A stretch of 24,741 nt of DNA from DUOJ01 sp041676265 (GTDB lineage Bacteria > Spirochaetota > Spirochaetia > Sphaerochaetales > Sphaerochaetaceae). Below the pieces are notes generated by a model. The model saw only the letters and a list, made by a program, of their open reading frames with translations, searched no databases and was not told the DNA's origin. A program made the translations under genes and the position numbers. Positions 1 through 7,414 of this stretch are shown piece after piece. The stretch spans positions 1-24,741 of the forward strand of contig JBAYSE010000006.1 of assembly GCA_041676265.1 (NCBI GenBank). Reading direction: 5' to 3'. Numbering within the stretch: position 1 is the stretch's first letter; every line of letters begins with the position of its first letter.

Positions 1-890
1 AAGGCGGACAATTCATAGTAATACCCATCTTTATCATCCAATTTAGGAACTGTTTTACCTTTACCCTCCTCATAGATTACTAATGAGTCACTTTGAGAGG
101 TATCGAGGTTAATAACTCCTTTTTCAAGGACAATCAAAGCCCTCATAATTAGGGGAAAGGAGTCACTACAGAGCCAGTTACCCACCGAAGTAACACTCAT
201 CCCGGGGTATTCATAAATGGTAGAGATGTGGCCATAGCCTCCACCGGAGGCTTCAACCCCGGAAGAGGTGACGCTCAATGGAGGGCCAAAATAGAAGTGG
301 ATAATGTCGACATCGTGCACATGAAGGTCAACGGCAGCACTACCCGAGAGTTCTCCTTTAGACAACCAGCCATCTATGCTCCAAGTTGGCTGTGGAGAGT
401 AGCGCGCAAACTCGGCACTAATTACCTTGCCATACTTATTAGAGTCAAGCAGCTCCTTAATTTTTACATACATCGGCCAGAACCTAAGGCATTGGCCAAC
501 AGTGAGCAGTTTCCCCGTCTCCTTGGAGACTCGAATCATCTCTTCGGCATCGGCTGTCGAGAGGGCCATCGGTTTTTCACAGAAGACATCGTAGCCCGCT
601 CTCAGCCCTTGGATAGTAAAATCTTTATGGAGGTAGGTAGGGACGCATAAGTCAACATAATCAAAACCCCCAGCTTTCAACATCTGTTTGTAATCGGTGT
701 ACTTTTTTGTCTTGGAGAGGTCACTCTTGATCTCCCCCACGGCGATATTGCCACCCCCGGCCTTGGAGAGATCTAACCCCTCTTCCCTAGCATCACACAG
801 AGCGGCAATTTCAACTCCCTCTATGTCACCGTAAATGCTAAGGTGCATTCTTCCCATGAATCCCAATCCCACTAGGGCTACACGTACCAT
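1..890 (-). CDS. Gfo/Idh/MocA family oxidoreductase (3' end cut by window)
   Basis: This is the last gene of the minus-strand uptake operon in this window, and its C-terminus lies beyond base 1. About 296 residues are visible. The N-terminus has a Rossmann dinucleotide motif (GLGFMG, residues 8-13). EKP at 105-107 is the family's conserved lysine motif, followed later by DLHVHDVD, the usual histidine/aspartate active-site segment. The family oxidises or reduces a sugar, cyclitol or sugar derivative with NAD(P). The ATG at 888-890 has a GGGAGG Shine-Dalgarno at about 897-902, which lies against the stop codon of the preceding isomerase gene, so the two are translationally linked. Pairing with a TIM-barrel isomerase and a CUT1 importer suggests the imported sugar is oxidised to a keto form. 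The exact substrate is unknown. Confidence 0.93.
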   Translation of the reverse strand, partial: MVRVALVGLGFMGRMHLSIYGDIEGVEIAALCDAREEGLDLSKAGGGNIAVGEIKSDLSKTKKYTDYKQMLKAGGFDYVDLCVPTYLHKDFTIQGLRAGYDVFCEKPMALSTADAEEMIRVSKETGKLLTVGQCLRFWPMYVKIKELLDSNKYGKVISAEFARYSPQPTWSIDGWLSKGELSGSAAVDLHVHDVDIIHFYFGPPLSVTSSGVEASGGGYGHISTIYEYPGMSVTSVGNWLCSDSFPLIMRALIVLEKGVINLDTSQSDSLVIYEEGKGKTVPKLDDKDGYYYELSA

Positions 891-902
891 ATTTGGCCTC
901 CC

Positions 903-1745
903 TTACATCTTTTCAATAAGTTTTAACGATGCGATGGCCTTCTCAGCCGCACCTAAAATTCCCGGAACGTACTCGGCAGTCAACGGGCCCTCATAGCCAA
1001 CCTCACGCAGAGCCTCCACCACCGCCGGATAGTTAACATCCCCCGCAAGCAGGTCCACAAATCCATCTAGATTTCCAACATTGACCCTAAAGTCTTTGGC
1101 ATGCACGGCAAAAATTCTTTTGCCCAAAATTTTAATCCAATGTTCTGGGTGTCCATAGAGCATGACATTGCCAATATCAAAATAGGAACCCACAAAATCG
1201 CTGGAGAAAGAGTCGATAAACTGGGCCATTTCAACCGGTCCTAACAAAAACCTATTCCATACATTCTCAACTCCAAGCTTTACTTGCAGCTCCTCGGCCA
1301 GCGGCAATACCTCCAACACTCCTTCGCGGGCCCACTGCCAGACTTTATCGTAAGGCTGGGGGGTGAAATCGGGGACAAAGCAAGCTGAGACCATCCCCGG
1401 TAGATAGAGGATAGTTGAGCATCCCAACCAAGCGGCCAGTCGGATTTGAGTTTTACTGTTTTCATTAGCGGCACTTCTGACCTTAGGATCAGCACTGGTA
1501 GGCGAAGTGCCCCATGCCAGTCCTGAAGCGAGTGTAATTAACTTTAACCCCCTTTTAGCGGCCTCTTGTCGGATTGTTTCAGCCTCTCTTTGACTTGTTT
1601 GCAATGTGACTGCCCCTTCGGGATCGACTGTAAACTCTACGGCGTCAAAACCGAGTTCTTGAGCTTTATCTAAGGCCTCAATTGCACTTAACAACTGCCC
1701 CTCTCCATTGGGGGGAAAAGCCCAGTAGTTTATTCCTTTTACCAT
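903..1745 (-). CDS. Sugar isomerase/epimerase, xylose-isomerase-like TIM barrel (AP_endonuc_2 family)
   Basis: This 280-residue protein has the length and layout of IolE/UlaE/D-tagatose 3-epimerase-like TIM barrels. The likely metal ligands are all visible: Glu160 (LGVEN), Asp190 (SYFDIGN), His215 (VHAKDF) and Glu258 (LTAEY). The DIGN...VHAKD arrangement is especially like L-xylulose-5-phosphate epimerase (UlaE) relatives. Such enzymes move or epimerise a carbonyl in a sugar, keto-sugar or cyclitol. The ATG has an AGGAGG Shine-Dalgarno about 9-10 nt upstream. It sits between the permease gene (42-nt gap) and the Gfo/Idh gene, a pairing seen in inositol-type and 3-keto-glycoside-type catabolism. 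I cannot tell which reaction it catalyses. No signal peptide is present, so it is cytoplasmic. Confidence 0.92.
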   Translation of the reverse strand: MVKGINYWAFPPNGEGQLLSAIEALDKAQELGFDAVEFTVDPEGAVTLQTSQREAETIRQEAAKRGLKLITLASGLAWGTSPTSADPKVRSAANENSKTQIRLAAWLGCSTILYLPGMVSACFVPDFTPQPYDKVWQWAREGVLEVLPLAEELQVKLGVENVWNRFLLGPVEMAQFIDSFSSDFVGSYFDIGNVMLYGHPEHWIKILGKRIFAVHAKDFRVNVGNLDGFVDLLAGDVNYPAVVEALREVGYEGPLTAEYVPGILGAAEKAIASLKLIEKM

Positions 1746-1787
1746 CCTTTATAAACCTCCTAATCGATAATATTTCGATCTACTTAG

Positions 1788-2627
1788 CTAACCTTTGACG
1801 GCCCCCCCGGCCAGACCGGCTACCAGCTGTTTTTCAATGATGAAGAAGAGAACAAGAACCGGAATTAAAGCTATGAAGGCGGCCACATTTAGCATCTCCC
1901 ATTGCGTCGACCAGCGCCCCACAAACTGATAAATCCCCAAAGTGAGGGGCATCTTTTTTTGGGCATTAATAAACGAGAGGGGAAACAAGAAATCGTTCCA
2001 AGCCTGAATAAAGGTGTAAATCATCGCCGTCACTAACCCGGGGGCAGCGATGGGGATTATGATGCGGGTTAAAGTCCCCATCCGAGAGCACCCATCAATT
2101 CTCGCCGCGTCTTCAATCTCCCTCGGGATGCTCGAAAAGTAGCCAAACATCAGCCACGTGGTAAAGGAGAGGGTCATCACCGTGTTGGCTAAAACGAGTC
2201 CAATTAGTTTATCTAAGAGTTGAAGTTTAATAAAAACTCTAAAGAGGGAGATTATTATGATAACCGGGCTGAACATCTGCATTGCCAAGAGGGAGTAGAG
2301 GATTAGTGAACGCCCAGAGAACTTGAACCGTGCAATGGCGTAGGCCGCGGGGATAATTACGATTGAATTCAAAACAGTTGTCCCCAAGCCCACCAAAATG
2401 GAGTTGTTGAAATATTGGAGGAGATGATACTCCGACCAAACTTTCACAAAGTTGTTCCAGGCAAAGTGTTTGGGAATCCAATAGGGGGGTCTGACATAGA
2501 TGTCGGTCCCCCTTTTCAACATCGTTGAAAGCATTACAAAGAAAGGGAACAACATGATGATTAATAAGACTAAGGTCAACAACACAACTACAATTTTGTG
2601 TTTATTGCGGAATGTTAATTTCTTCAT
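1788..2627 (-). CDS. CUT1 sugar ABC transporter permease (MalG-like)
   Basis: This 279-residue membrane protein has an N-terminal membrane segment beginning around residue 12 and several further hydrophobic helices. The cytoplasmic EAA loop (IPREIEDAARIDGCSRMG, followed by IIIPIAAPG) contacts the ATPase in MalG-type permeases. The C-terminus (AGLAGGAVKG) is also typical of the MalG branch. Its start codon overlaps the stop of the upstream MalF-like gene as ATGA (2624-2627), so the two permease halves are translationally coupled. It should form a heterodimer with that partner in the inner membrane and import the ligand delivered by the binding protein encoded at 3608-4855. The substrate is unknown. 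Confidence 0.96.
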   Translation of the reverse strand: MKKLTFRNKHKIVVVLLTLVLLIIMLFPFFVMLSTMLKRGTDIYVRPPYWIPKHFAWNNFVKVWSEYHLLQYFNNSILVGLGTTVLNSIVIIPAAYAIARFKFSGRSLILYSLLAMQMFSPVIIIISLFRVFIKLQLLDKLIGLVLANTVMTLSFTTWLMFGYFSSIPREIEDAARIDGCSRMGTLTRIIIPIAAPGLVTAMIYTFIQAWNDFLFPLSFINAQKKMPLTLGIYQFVGRWSTQWEMLNVAAFIALIPVLVLFFIIEKQLVAGLAGGAVKG

Positions 2628-3526
2628 AGTGCCTCATCCCCTCCTCTAAAATAGACTCTGGCGTAAACAATACTAACCACCATCAAAATCATGAAGGTTA
2701 TCACGGCCATGACAGCCGCATCACTAAAGCGGAGCCATTCAAATCCGTTTTTATAGATTGAGGTGATCAAAATGTCGGTAGCACCGGCCGGTCCGCCCCG
2801 CGTTAGAATGTAGATAGTATTGAAGTCGTTAAATGTCCACAGACTGGAAAGAAGTGTGGCTATAAAGATAATCTGTTTAATACTGGGGACAGTAATGTAG
2901 AAGAACTTTCCCCAGCTTCCCACTCCATCAACTTCTGCCGACTCGTAGAGGTCCCTGGAAACCGATTGCATCCCCGCTAAAAAGACTAAGGCCATAAAGG
3001 GGACTCCAATCCAGATATCGACCCACAAACAGGCAAAGAATGACCAGAAGGGGTCGCCGGTCCACACCGGAGGATGCCTCATTATCCCCAGGCTGATAAA
3101 GGTGTGGTTTAACAATCCAAACTCGTGATCGTACACCCATTTCCACAACATTGAACTGATAGGCACCGAAGAGGCCCAGGGGATAATAAAGAGAATTCTG
3201 GCAAATTTCCGCCCTCTAAACTCAACATTGAGACAGAGGGCAATTACCATCCCTAGAACGGTCTTTGTTAAGACAGCCAAAACTGTCCAGAGCAAAGAGC
3301 GTCCGGTAACTTCCCAGAAAACCGCTTTCTGAAATTGTTTTACAAAATTTTCAAACCAGATAAAGTTTTGTAGAATCCCCAGCTTATTGGTCTTAAACAA
3401 GGACATCAAGATTACGTACAAAACTGGGTACACCATAAAAACAGCAATAAAGAGAGCCGCAGGGGCTAAAAGAGCATATGCCATTCTAGACTCACTACTA
3501 AGTTTTTTTGTTGGTAGTTGTTTCAT
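2624..3526 (-). CDS. CUT1 sugar ABC transporter permease (MalF/UgpA-like)
   Basis: This 300-residue protein has about six membrane helices; the first is at roughly residues 16-44 (AYALLAPAALFIAVFMVYPV). The EAA motif is LYESAEVDGVGSWGKFFYIT, followed by VPSIKQ. Length and topology match UgpA/MsmF-type permeases rather than the longer enterobacterial MalF. The ATG has an AAGGTGGG Shine-Dalgarno. The gap to the upstream binding-protein gene holds an 11-bp hairpin (3566-3592), and its 3' end overlaps the MalG-like gene by 4 nt. It is the second transmembrane subunit of the importer. Confidence 0.96.
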   Translation of the reverse strand: MKQLPTKKLSSESRMAYALLAPAALFIAVFMVYPVLYVILMSLFKTNKLGILQNFIWFENFVKQFQKAVFWEVTGRSLLWTVLAVLTKTVLGMVIALCLNVEFRGRKFARILFIIPWASSVPISSMLWKWVYDHEFGLLNHTFISLGIMRHPPVWTGDPFWSFFACLWVDIWIGVPFMALVFLAGMQSVSRDLYESAEVDGVGSWGKFFYITVPSIKQIIFIATLLSSLWTFNDFNTIYILTRGGPAGATDILITSIYKNGFEWLRFSDAAVMAVITFMILMVVSIVYARVYFRGGDEAL

Positions 3527-3565
3527 TTGCAGCCCACCTTAGATAAAAATTTGGATTAAGGAGAG

Positions 3566-3592
3566 CTCCACCCAAAACAGGTTTGGGTGGAG
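3566..3592 (-). other. Intercistronic hairpin after the solute-binding protein gene
   Basis: CTCCACCCAAA (3566-3576) and TTTGGGTGGAG (3582-3592) form a perfect 11-bp inverted repeat with a 5-nt loop. It lies 16-42 nt downstream of the minus-strand stop codon of the binding-protein gene and upstream of the first permease gene. In the direction of transcription there is no immediate U-run after the stem, so a strong intrinsic terminator is unlikely. Such hairpins often stabilise the upstream message, giving more binding protein than permease. That role is an inference here. Confidence 0.8.
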
Positions 3593-3607
3593 TAGAAATT
3601 AAAATTC

Positions 3608-4855
3608 CTATTCGTAAGAAGCCTTAATAGCATCAATTTCCCTGGCAGCATCATCTAAGGCTTTTTTGGGAGTCTTCTGACCAAGGTAAGCCATGACGAC
3701 CGCATCCCATACAACGTCGGTCATCTCGGCAAATCCCTCAACCAGAGGAATTGGCTTTGCGTTAGCAGCCGCATCTCCAAGGGCCTTATAGAGAGGGGTC
3801 TGGAACTGTGGTAGGGTAGCAGCCGATTTGGTAACCGGTGGGAAGCCGATTAGCTCGTCAAATTTAGCCTTCCACTCATCGCGATAGAAGAAATCGACAA
3901 ATAGCCCCGCCTCCTCTTTGTACTTGGCATCTTTGAAGAAAGCAAGCGAGTCGGTAACCATAAGAGGAGCCGATTTTTTACCGGCAAATCCGGGAATTTG
4001 GGCATATTTGACTTTAAACTTCGCACCTGCTTGCTCTAATGCTGAATCGGCCCAAGCACCTATCATCACGTAAGCTGCATCCCCGGCGTAGAATACGGGG
4101 TGGGACTCCATCCTCGTCTGAGAAAGGTAACCGGCAGGGACGACTTTATCCTTGGTGGCTAACTGGACCATAAACTCGAGAGCTTTAACCCCCACATCGC
4201 TGTTGATTACACACTTTCCAAAAGAACCATCGCTCTTAAATTCAAAGAATTCCCCACCGTTGGAATAGAAGTAGTAGAGGAAGTCGGTCAACTCGGTATG
4301 TTTCTTACCGGGCATCACTAACCCATACTTTCCAGTCCTTCTTTGAGCCTCAAGGGCAAATTCGCGAAGTTGCTCCATGGTTTGCGGAACTTTGTCGGTT
4401 AGATCAGTGTTAATTGCCAGCACCCTTGCTCCGGCGGCAATCGGTAATCCCCAGAGGGTCCCTCCAATGTAAGCCTCTTTGGCACCATCAAAGATGTTGT
4501 CCATTGTAGCCTTATTGACGTACTTCTCAGGGGGTTCCAGAGCATCAAGCGCTAAGAGTTCAAGAGCCCAACGGGTTCCGATGACACACAATTCGGGCGG
4601 ATTTTTACCAGCCATTGCAGTTGTTAACTTGTCGTAAACGTTATCCCAAGGGATTGGAACAATGTCCAAATCGATATGGGGATACTCTTTCATAAACGCA
4701 CTTTGTAGATTGGCTCTGTACTCTTCGGTCAGTCCGTCATAGAGGGCCCAGAAAACGGTAACTTTTGGCCTAGCGGCCTCTTTTTGGCCCGCCCCAAAAG
4801 TTACAGATGTTACCAGTAGTAACACCAAAGCGGCGACTAAGAACACCTTTTTCAT
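3608..4855 (-). CDS. Extracellular solute-binding protein, family 1 (CUT1 sugar ABC transporter)
   Basis: This 415-residue exported protein begins with a signal peptide: positive MKK, then a hydrophobic core (VFLVAALVLLLVTSV), with cleavage likely near TFGA-GQK at about residues 20-22. No lipobox cysteine is present, so it should be soluble in the periplasm. The mature N-terminus (KVTVFWALYDGLTEEYRANL) and later segments (YKEEAGLFVDFFYRDEWKAK) fit the MalE-like class. It should capture the sugar and hand it to the two permeases downstream. The ATG has a strong AAGGAGGAAA Shine-Dalgarno. It is the first gene of the operon, transcribed from the divergent control region 4856-5088. The ligand cannot be predicted. 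Confidence 0.96.
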   Translation of the reverse strand: MKKVFLVAALVLLLVTSVTFGAGQKEAARPKVTVFWALYDGLTEEYRANLQSAFMKEYPHIDLDIVPIPWDNVYDKLTTAMAGKNPPELCVIGTRWALELLALDALEPPEKYVNKATMDNIFDGAKEAYIGGTLWGLPIAAGARVLAINTDLTDKVPQTMEQLREFALEAQRRTGKYGLVMPGKKHTELTDFLYYFYSNGGEFFEFKSDGSFGKCVINSDVGVKALEFMVQLATKDKVVPAGYLSQTRMESHPVFYAGDAAYVMIGAWADSALEQAGAKFKVKYAQIPGFAGKKSAPLMVTDSLAFFKDAKYKEEAGLFVDFFYRDEWKAKFDELIGFPPVTKSAATLPQFQTPLYKALGDAAANAKPIPLVEGFAEMTDVVWDAVVMAYLGQKTPKKALDDAAREIDAIKASYE

Positions 4856-4897
4856 AGTCTTTCCTCCTTTTTTTGTACACCAAGCTATGATTTACTC

Positions 4898-4910
4898 AGT
4901 GTTAATTATA
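4898..4910 (+). repeat. AGTGTTAnnTATA element, copy 1
   Basis: AGTGTTAATTATA matches AGTGTTAGCTATA at 5046-5058 at 11 of 13 positions, differing only in the two central bases. This copy covers a minus-strand TATAAT (4905-4910), so a protein bound here could block that -10 element. The copies are 148 bp apart, about 14 helical turns. A regulator-site role is an inference. Confidence 0.4.
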
Positions 4911-4932
4911 CCTCACCTTTTTTGCCTCTTTT

Positions 4933-4961
4933 ATTCTATTTCACCTCATTTTAGTTGTCAA
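4933..4961 (-). promoter_or_regulatory. Sigma70-type promoter for the ABC transporter operon
   Basis: Read on the minus strand there is a perfect -35 TTGACA (4956-4961), a 17-nt spacer and a -10 TAGAAT (4933-4938, five of six consensus bases). It lies about 78 nt upstream of the binding-protein ATG. A second minus-strand -10-like TATAAT lies at 4905-4910 with no good -35. Confidence 0.75.
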
Positions 4962-5011
4962 CCTTAAAGTAGACCCCTCTTTTTTTCACTTGACACCCCA
5001 TTTCACCCCAT
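4942..5011 (+). repeat. Three CACCYCAT direct repeats in the divergent promoter region
   Basis: CACCTCAT occurs at 4942-4949 and CACCCCAT at 4994-5001 and 5004-5011. The offsets are 52 bp and 10 bp, close to whole helical turns, so the copies lie on one DNA face. The first lies in the spacer of the minus-strand promoter, and the other two between the -35 and -10 of the plus-strand promoter candidate. This resembles half-sites for a regulator that binds direct repeats, but function is inferred only. Confidence 0.4.
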
Positions 5012-5019
5012 ATTAATAT
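4990..5019 (+). promoter_or_regulatory. Candidate promoter for the UroD-like/ROK/NagB-like operon
   Basis: A perfect -35 TTGACA lies at 4990-4995. Candidate -10 hexamers are TTAATA (5013-5018, spacer 17) and TAATAT (5014-5019, spacer 18), each partial matches. Initiation would be near 5025, leaving a leader of about 60 nt that contains the palindromes at 5046-5064 and 5062-5080. Confidence 0.5.
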
Positions 5020-5045
5020 AAATTGGAATTCTTTATCGGTAACGT

Positions 5046-5064
5046 AGTGTTAGCTATAACGCTT
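5046..5064 (+). promoter_or_regulatory. Imperfect palindrome and AGTGTTAnnTATA copy 2
   Basis: AGTGTTA-GCTA-TAACGCT (5046-5063) is an inverted repeat with six of seven arm positions paired. It also contains the 13-bp element repeated at 4898-4910. It directly precedes the perfect palindrome at 5062-5080 inside the presumed leader of the plus-strand operon, so it could be a second operator. Confidence 0.4.
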
Positions 5065-5080
5065 ATTTTTGGCAAATAAG
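5062..5080 (+). promoter_or_regulatory. Perfect palindrome, probable operator of the ROK repressor
   Basis: CTTATTT-TTGGC-AAATAAG has perfect 7-bp arms around a 5-nt centre. The TTATTT/AAATAA half-sites are like those of NagC/Mlc sites, the best-known ROK repressor operators, although those have a longer centre. Its right arm runs into the Shine-Dalgarno of the UroD-like gene, so occupancy would block elongation or initiation just before the operon. The ROK gene is the second gene of this operon, which suggests autoregulation. Binding is inferred. Confidence 0.6.
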
Positions 5081-5088
5081 GAGAGGTT

Positions 5089-6162
5089 TTGGACAAGGAA
5101 ACGCTTCTAAAGGCGGTTAATTACGATTATCCTGCTAGAGTCCCCGTAATTTTCCACATCAATTTAGCCTGTTGGGATTATTACGAACGTCATCAACTCT
5201 CACAGCTAATTGAAAAGCACCCCACGCTCTTCAGCGAAGGGGTACCCCCTTATGGCCAAGAGGGGGTGCCTGTCCCCTATCAACCATGGTGTAGAGCAGA
5301 AGAGATATGGGAAGACCCTTGGGGGTGTCGCTGGCAAACAACCATGAGCGGCTTAATGGGTAGCGTCATTTATCATAGCTTGGGCGACCTAGAAAACCTG
5401 GCCACCTTTAAGCCTCCTAATCCCGCTGAGACTACCCACTGGTATCCTGTTACATGGGAGAAGGGAAAGTCACCCACGGGTGGTTCAATTGGTTTTTTCA
5501 CCGCCCTGCGCTCCGGAGAGATTGGGCACGGGCATACCTTTTTAAAACTAGTAGATCTATTGGGCTACGAGAAGGCGCTCTTTCTACTCTATGACGGGGG
5601 CAAAGAACTCAGTAAAATCCTCGCGATGTTACAAGAGTTTAACCTAGCCTTGGTTGACCGATTCATCGAATATGTCGATGTAGAGTGGATGGGGTACGCC
5701 GAAGATTTGGGCATGCAGGTGGGCCCCATGCTCTCCCCTAACCTCTTTAAAACCCATATTGTCCCCCTCTATCGAGAGTTAATGGAGAGTGCCGTTCGTC
5801 ACAATGCCATCATCCACATGCATAGTGATGGCGATATCAGAGCATTAGCTCCTGAGCTCCTTAAATTGCCGGTGAGGGTTTTTAATGTGCAAGATAGGGT
5901 AAATTCTATTGAGTGGCTTAAAGCAAACTTCAAAAATAAGGTTGTGGTCGACCTCGATATCGACCGCCAATTTGTAACGCAACAAAATGAGCCCTATGTG
6001 GTGAAAGAATATCTAAATTATGTTATGAAGAGTATGTACGATGCGGCTGGTGGCCTTATTTTAACCTACGGACTCTACCCACACACCCCTTTGCCCATCG
6101 TTAAAACGATGCTCGATTACTTTGAAGAGATATCTCTGGGAGGGAAACCTTGGACCATTTAA
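5089..6162 (+). CDS. Uroporphyrinogen decarboxylase (UroD)-like family protein, non-heme branch
   Basis: This 357-residue protein belongs to the UroD/methyltransferase TIM-barrel superfamily. Visible landmarks are EDLGMQVGPMLSPNLF (about 205-220), where family members carry an active-site aspartate, and HMHSDGDI (243-250), the region that binds zinc as HxCG in MtaA-type corrinoid methyltransferases. Here the cysteine is absent. No other heme gene is nearby, so porphyrin decarboxylation is unlikely and the real substrate is unknown. The start is TTG (5089-5091) with TAAGGAG five nt upstream; the perfect palindrome at 5062-5080 overlaps this ribosome site. The end overlaps the ROK gene by 13 nt. 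A relative with an intact HCCG lies at 11655-12704, so the two may do different jobs in one pathway. Confidence 0.85.
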   Translation: MDKETLLKAVNYDYPARVPVIFHINLACWDYYERHQLSQLIEKHPTLFSEGVPPYGQEGVPVPYQPWCRAEEIWEDPWGCRWQTTMSGLMGSVIYHSLGDLENLATFKPPNPAETTHWYPVTWEKGKSPTGGSIGFFTALRSGEIGHGHTFLKLVDLLGYEKALFLLYDGGKELSKILAMLQEFNLALVDRFIEYVDVEWMGYAEDLGMQVGPMLSPNLFKTHIVPLYRELMESAVRHNAIIHMHSDGDIRALAPELLKLPVRVFNVQDRVNSIEWLKANFKNKVVVDLDIDRQFVTQQNEPYVVKEYLNYVMKSMYDAAGGLILTYGLYPHTPLPIVKTMLDYFEEISLGGKPWTI

Positions 6163-7385
6163 GGTTGCGGAGTGCAGTCAACGCTAATCTGCAAAATAGG
6201 ATTAACACCTCTTTAATCCTTAATTATGTCAGAAAAACGGGAGCAACCTACCGCTCGGTAATCTCCAAAGCCCTAAATCTTAGCCTGCCAGCCGTTTCTC
6301 GTTCGGTTGACCAACTCATAAAACTTAAATATCTCCGTGAGAAGAAGATTATTACCGATAAGGGACGCCAAGCTTTTGAGGTCGAGATTAACTCACAATT
6401 GGGGGTCTCTGTAGGTATCTCAATCGAACTGCCCATCTTCAAAATCGCCAAAATGGACATGGCCGGCAAGATCTTGACCGTAGAGGATGTTAATTTTGAT
6501 CTCAATGCCGACTCTATCGAGAATCATATCCTTGCCCACATCAAGAGTTTCCTCGATAACGTCCAATACATCAATAACGTCGAGGTCCCCGTAATCTCTT
6601 TCACTATAGGGGTGCCTGCCGCCATTGACCTTAAAAATGAAAAAATCTACGCCGTTCTGTATAGCCGTTTAAAAGAGATTAATTTGAAGAAATTAATCGA
6701 AAATACTTTTGGCGTCCCGGTGTTTCTCGAAAATAATGAAAATTTAGCTATTATCGCTGAAAAACACTACCATACCCCGATTCAAGAGGAAAACTTTGTT
6801 TTTGTTACCGTTCACTACGGCATTGGTGCCGGCATTTTCTTTAATGGCCTCCTCTACAGAGGTGTCAACGGAGCTGCTGGTGAAATCGGCTACCAACGCA
6901 TCCCCAACGGTTTTTCCGGCTCTCTGGAGGAAAATACTTTTGAAGCAACCTGTTCGATTCAGCAAATCCCCCGCATTGCTTCCAATCTAATCCATGCCGG
7001 TAAGGGAGATGATATTTTTCGGGCAGCTAACTACTCTTATGAAAACTTAACCCACACTCTAATTGGTGAACTCGCCAACGATGGCAACCAGAGTGCTCAA
7101 GCAATCCTAAAACAGTATGGACAACTCCTCGCTACCGGAATTGGTAACCTTTTGGTGACTCTCAATCCGGAATTGGTTGTCTTAGGGGGGAGCTTGTTAG
7201 ATTTGCCCAATTGTGAGAAGTTTGTATTGGAGCCGATGAGAAGGTGTTTGGAAAAGGCAGTCCCTTTTCCCCTCCCCCACTTTCGTCTGACGCGACTAGG
7301 CTATGAAGCGGCTGTTATTGGAGCATGTCAAATGGGGTTGGAGAATACCATACTCCAGGCATTTCCATACAATATATTCAAATAG
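6150..7385 (+). CDS. ROK-family transcriptional repressor with N-terminal winged HTH
   Basis: This 411-residue protein has the size of NagC/Mlc/XylR regulators. Residues about 15-80 form a winged helix (recognition region ALNLSLPAVSRSVDQLIKL). The ROK fold follows, with GIGAGIFFNGLLYRGVNGAAGEIGY at 224-248. Two features mark it as a sensor rather than a sugar kinase: the kinase aspartate position reads ENNEN (194-198), and the usual CxCGxxGC zinc motif after GEIGY is missing, replaced by IPNGFSGSLEENTF. The start is TTG at 6150 with GGGAGGG five nt before it, overlapping the UroD-like gene by 13 nt. It probably binds the palindrome at 5062-5080, autoregulating its operon and perhaps the divergent transporter operon, with a pathway sugar as inducer. 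Confidence 0.93.
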   Translation: MDHLRLRSAVNANLQNRINTSLILNYVRKTGATYRSVISKALNLSLPAVSRSVDQLIKLKYLREKKIITDKGRQAFEVEINSQLGVSVGISIELPIFKIAKMDMAGKILTVEDVNFDLNADSIENHILAHIKSFLDNVQYINNVEVPVISFTIGVPAAIDLKNEKIYAVLYSRLKEINLKKLIENTFGVPVFLENNENLAIIAEKHYHTPIQEENFVFVTVHYGIGAGIFFNGLLYRGVNGAAGEIGYQRIPNGFSGSLEENTFEATCSIQQIPRIASNLIHAGKGDDIFRAANYSYENLTHTLIGELANDGNQSAQAILKQYGQLLATGIGNLLVTLNPELVVLGGSLLDLPNCEKFVLEPMRRCLEKAVPFPLPHFRLTRLGYEAAVIGACQMGLENTILQAFPYNIFK

Positions 7386-7400
7386 CGATGTTAAACATCG
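7386..7400 (+). other. Short palindrome between the ROK and NagB-like genes
   Basis: CGATGTT-A-AACATCG is a perfect 15-bp palindrome beginning right after the ROK stop codon (7383-7385) and ending next to the AAGGAGGAG Shine-Dalgarno (7401-7409) of the next gene. In RNA it would fold as a 6-bp stem with a TAA loop beside the ribosome site. It could tune translation or act as an internal operator. No U-run follows, so it is not a terminator. Confidence 0.5.
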
Positions 7401-7414
7401 AAGGAGGAGTTTTC

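Noticed and set aside
228..650. Plus-strand 140-codon frame near the window start
   Set aside because: It lies fully inside the clear minus-strand Gfo/Idh gene, has no ribosome site and no recognisable domain.
3566..3592. Hairpin considered as an intrinsic terminator
   Set aside because: The first bases after the stem on the minus strand are CTCTCCTTAATCC rather than a U-run, and the operon clearly continues.
5089..6162. True heme-pathway hemE
   Set aside because: The sequence has the UroD fold pattern, but there are no hem neighbours and the active-site region (HMHSDGD) belongs to UroD-like proteins of other loci.
7325..7414. Upstream extension of the NagB-like gene into the ROK gene
   Set aside because: It overlaps the ROK reading frame and lacks a ribosome site, while AAGGAGGAG sits exactly before the ATG at 7415.
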